From JAAZPT01 sp034180455 (GTDB lineage Bacteria; Bacillota; Clostridia; Christensenellales; Aristaeellaceae): DNA of 64,000 nucleotides. Positions 61,787 to 64,000 of the stretch are shown one piece after another. The notes below the pieces were generated by a model. It was not told the DNA's origin, did not search any database, and was given only the letters and a program-made list of their open reading frames with translations. The translations under genes and the position numbers were made by a program. Position 1 is the first letter of the stretch. Each line of letters opens with the position of its first letter. The stretch is from positions 102,041 to 166,040 of the forward strand of contig JAXFOG010000006.1 of NCBI GenBank assembly GCA_034180455.1, read 5' to 3'.

Positions 61787-63031
61787 TTATATATAAGATT
61801 TTTTTATATCATCTATATACCTTAAAATATTTTCATTATCATTATATAATTCGCCTTTTATGACTTTATTATATATATTTTGTTTGACAAGAGAAGTTTC
61901 TTCTTTAAAAATCTCATAAAGATATTTTCCATCTAAATCTAATTTATTATTAAAGTTTTGTTTCAATATTGATTCATATAAAACTGTTAAATTTAAGATT
62001 TTATCGTTTAATTTTTCTAGCTTTGCAATGTTTATACAAATTTTTATTAAATTAATGGCTTCTTCTTTATTTTTAAATAACAGGTTTATACCATCAGTAA
62101 TGTTATTAAGACTTAGAATAAATTTAATATTTTCTATTGATTGAACGATCTTTTTTAAAATTGCATTTGATATACCATATCTCTTTAAAAAAAATTCAGT
62201 TGCTTTATAGTCATTATTATTTTCAAAATAGTAAAATAATATTATCATTTTATATAAATAATCATTTATTCCATTCAGTAACATAGAAATTTTGTAATAT
62301 AAATCAGTTTCATGATTAATATATTCTTTGTTGAACTCATATATATTATCCGTAAAACTAAATAGTGAAATAAATAAAAATTTATATTTATCTAAATATT
62401 TATTGAAATTTTTCGAACTTATATATTTATGCAGCTCCTGAAATAATTTTGTAGGATTAATGTGATCTAATTTACCTATATTATTTTTTATAGCCTTTAA
62501 AGTATTTTCTTCAATGCTAAGACAATATTCAGATGAAAGCCTAATAGCTCTTAACATTCGCAATGGATCCTCAGTAAACTTTTGACTTGAGTCTCCAATG
62601 CATTTTATTTGCTTTTTGTTTATATCCTCTATACCATTTAAAATATCAACAATTCCTTCGTTTAAACTATATGCTATAGAATTGATAGTAAAGTCTCGTC
62701 TAACAATATCATGCTCAAGTGAATGAACAAAAACAACTTTTGAAGGGTGTCTACTATCTATATACTTAAATTCTTTTCTAAATGTAGTAATTTCTATATT
62801 ACAATTATTTTGTTGCAACTTAAAACTTCCATATTTTTTGTCCTGATCAATAAAACTATAATTATAAAAAATATGGGTGAGATCATCAGGTGTAGCATCG
62901 GTGCATATATCATAATCATTATATGGAAAACCAAGAAGATAATTTCTTATTGCTCCACCAATTATATATGCTTTAAATCCATTTTCATATAAGCAATTCA
63001 AAATATTTCGTACTTCATTATCAATTTCCAT
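61787..63031 (-). CDS. cca: CCA tRNA nucleotidyltransferase
   Basis: 414-residue class II nucleotidyltransferase that adds or repairs the CCA end of tRNAs (both tRNAs in this window encode CCA, so repair is the likelier role here). The head domain has GGAIRNYLLGFPYNDYDICTDA with the catalytic Asp pair, RRDFTINSIAY, and the EDPLRMLRAIRLSSE motif that recognises ATP and CTP. The C-terminal half is AT-driven and rich in N, K and I. The ATG at 63031 gives the family length; an in-frame start 27 bases earlier is possible. The ribosome site is poor. Confidence 0.9.
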   Translation of the reverse strand: MEIDNEVRNILNCLYENGFKAYIIGGAIRNYLLGFPYNDYDICTDATPDDLTHIFYNYSFIDQDKKYGSFKLQQNNCNIEITTFRKEFKYIDSRHPSKVVFVHSLEHDIVRRDFTINSIAYSLNEGIVDILNGIEDINKKQIKCIGDSSQKFTEDPLRMLRAIRLSSEYCLSIEENTLKAIKNNIGKLDHINPTKLFQELHKYISSKNFNKYLDKYKFLFISLFSFTDNIYEFNKEYINHETDLYYKISMLLNGINDYLYKMIILFYYFENNNDYKATEFFLKRYGISNAILKKIVQSIENIKFILSLNNITDGINLLFKNKEEAINLIKICINIAKLEKLNDKILNLTVLYESILKQNFNNKLDLDGKYLYEIFKEETSLVKQNIYNKVIKGELYNDNENILRYIDDIKKSYI

Positions 63032-63093
63032 GAATAAATAGTAACAAAAATAAAACAATTAAACAAGATATACTTTATCAAATTTTAAGCGTA

Positions 63094-63102
63094 TGCTATA
63101 AT
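63094..63102 (+). promoter_or_regulatory. Extended -10 promoter for nfnA
   Basis: TGCTATAAT (63094-63102) is a full extended -10 element; the -35 position at 63074-63079 is a weak TTTATC. Transcription would start about 20 bases before the ATG, just ahead of the AAGGGGTG ribosome site. Confidence 0.65.
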
Positions 63103-63129
63103 TTATTTATTGATAAAAGGGGTGACATA

Positions 63130-64000
63130 ATGTTTAAAATTCTAAAAAAGGAAGTATTAAGTCCGACAATCACAAGGATGATAGTTGATGCTCCTGATGT
63201 TGCAAGACATGCTGCACCAGGAATGTTTATTATTTTACGTGTTGATGAAAATGGTGAAAGGATTCCACTTACAATTTCGGATTATGATTCAGAAAAAGGT
63301 ACGGTTACCATTATTTTCCAAATTGTGGGTGCAACCACAATTAAACTTAATTCATTAAATGAAGGAGAATTTATACAAGATTTTGTTGGCCCTTTAGGAA
63401 ATGCAACACGTTTATCTAATGTTAAAAAGGCCATTGTTATTGGTGGAGGATTAGGCGTAGCAATTGCTTTTCCTCAAGTAAAAAATTTAAAGAACATGGG
63501 CGCAGAAGTTACAACAATTGTTGGTTTTAGAAATAAAGATCTTATAGTTTTGTATGATGAACTTAATTGTTATAGTGATGAACTAATAATAATGACTGAT
63601 GATGGGTCAAATGGAAATAAAGGATTTGTTACAAATGCCCTTGAAAATATTCTAATGAAGTCCACAGATTATGATGTTGTAATAGCAGCTGGTCCAATAC
63701 CCATGATGCGTGCAGTCGCTGAACTTACTCGCCCCTATAAAATAAAGACTATTGTGAGCATGAATACTATTATGATAGATGGTACCGGAATGTGTGGGGG
63801 ATGCCGACTAAATGTAGGTGGAAAAGTAAAATTTGCATGTGTGGATGGACCCGATTTTGATGCTCATGAAGTGGACTTTGATAGCGCAATAGCTAGAAGT
63901 GCTATGTTCAAAAAAATAGAACGTGATGATAACTGTCGAATGCTTCAAGCCTCTGAAGATATTAAATTAAAGTCTCAAGCTCCACAAAAAAGAAAAATAA
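63130..64000 (+). CDS. nfnA: NfnA-type FAD/NAD-binding ferredoxin-NADP+ oxidoreductase subunit, 5' part
   Basis: 290 complete codons, still open at the right window edge. It belongs to the sulfide dehydrogenase/dihydroorotate dehydrogenase electron-transfer subunit family: FAD-binding region PLTISDYDSEKGTVTII, NAD-binding GGGLGVAIAFPQVK, and the [2Fe-2S] cysteines in GTGMCGGCRLNVGGKVKFACVDG. In Clostridia this subunit (NfnA) pairs with NfnB, a GltD-like protein encoded next, to carry out electron-bifurcating NADH/ferredoxin:NADP+ transfer. NfnB is not visible, so a stand-alone role cannot be excluded. Confidence 0.88.
   Translation, partial: MFKILKKEVLSPTITRMIVDAPDVARHAAPGMFIILRVDENGERIPLTISDYDSEKGTVTIIFQIVGATTIKLNSLNEGEFIQDFVGPLGNATRLSNVKKAIVIGGGLGVAIAFPQVKNLKNMGAEVTTIVGFRNKDLIVLYDELNCYSDELIIMTDDGSNGNKGFVTNALENILMKSTDYDVVIAAGPIPMMRAVAELTRPYKIKTIVSMNTIMIDGTGMCGGCRLNVGGKVKFACVDGPDFDAHEVDFDSAIARSAMFKKIERDDNCRMLQASEDIKLKSQAPQKRKI

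Overview
The window looks like a chromosome segment of a low-GC Clostridia bacterium (Firmicutes/Bacillota), probably an anaerobe. Supporting signs are strong AGGAGG-type ribosome sites, frequent TTG starts, consensus TTGACA/TATAAT promoters, and Firmicute-typical gene sets: rel-dtd-MBL-hemZ, ireB-ruvX-DUF1292, gmk-rpoZ-coaBC, ecfA1-ecfA2-ecfT-truA, a nadD-yqeK fusion and an NfnA-type flavoprotein. The family cannot be fixed from sequence reading alone. The content is mostly housekeeping, with two small mobile-element scars beside tRNA genes and a cluster of DnaA boxes.

Layout. 1-8.6 kb (+): secD (3' part)-secF, a terminator, then recJ, rel, dtd, an MBL hydrolase and hemZ. 8.7-10.2 kb: an orphan glycerol kinase. 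10.2-10.7 kb: a gene-free stretch with tandem repeats downstream of a minus-strand tRNA-Pro(GGG). 10.7-14.2 kb (+): a three-gene nucleoside/sugar ABC importer with no binding protein. 14.3-18.0 kb (+): radC, a DUF218 protein, rsmG and a secreted SH3 protein. 18.0-19.9 kb (-): uvrC, sharing a two-way promoter region with a + strand block (rRNA/tRNA methylase, DUF436, DUF2974 hydrolase). 22.4-27.6 kb (-): gmk-rpoZ-coaBC-ychF-ATP-grasp-MreB-like operon. 27.8-33.5 kb (+): a long PRPP synthetase, ECF transport module, truA and alr. 33.5-38.7 kb (-): a PrsA-like foldase and the mglBAC galactose importer. 38.9-43.3 kb: nrdR (-), then lepA, nadD-yqeK, rsfS and a NusG-II protein (+). 43.3-46.5 kb (-): pyrG-degV-uppP. 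46.7-57.4 kb (+): a membrane beta-propeller protein, ireB-ruvX-DUF1292, a P-type ATPase, a flavoprotein, tdk, an amidohydrolase and a FlaA1/PglF-type sugar dehydratase. 57.5 kb: tRNA-Arg(ACG), followed by a small phage scar. 58.5-63.0 kb (-): a HAD phosphatase, FAD dehydrogenase, NUDIX hydrolase, the DnaA-box region and a CCA-adding enzyme. 63.1 kb to the end (+): the start of nfnA.

Most notable observations. (1) The CTP synthase has glycine in place of its glutaminase nucleophile cysteine, and other amidotransferase motifs have also drifted, suggesting an ammonia-dependent enzyme. (2) Two unrelated tRNA genes are followed, after exactly 116 bases each, by the same doubled GTNGTCAA motif, and at the same offset by a second shared block. 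This looks like integrase arm sites left by related elements, and a phage tape-measure fragment lies beside one of them. (3) Six DnaA-box-like 9-mers lie in about 280 bp with no dnaA nearby, a candidate replication origin or DnaA-titrating site. (4) Two genes (recJ and the P-type ATPase) start a few bases after a terminator hairpin, with no visible ribosome site.
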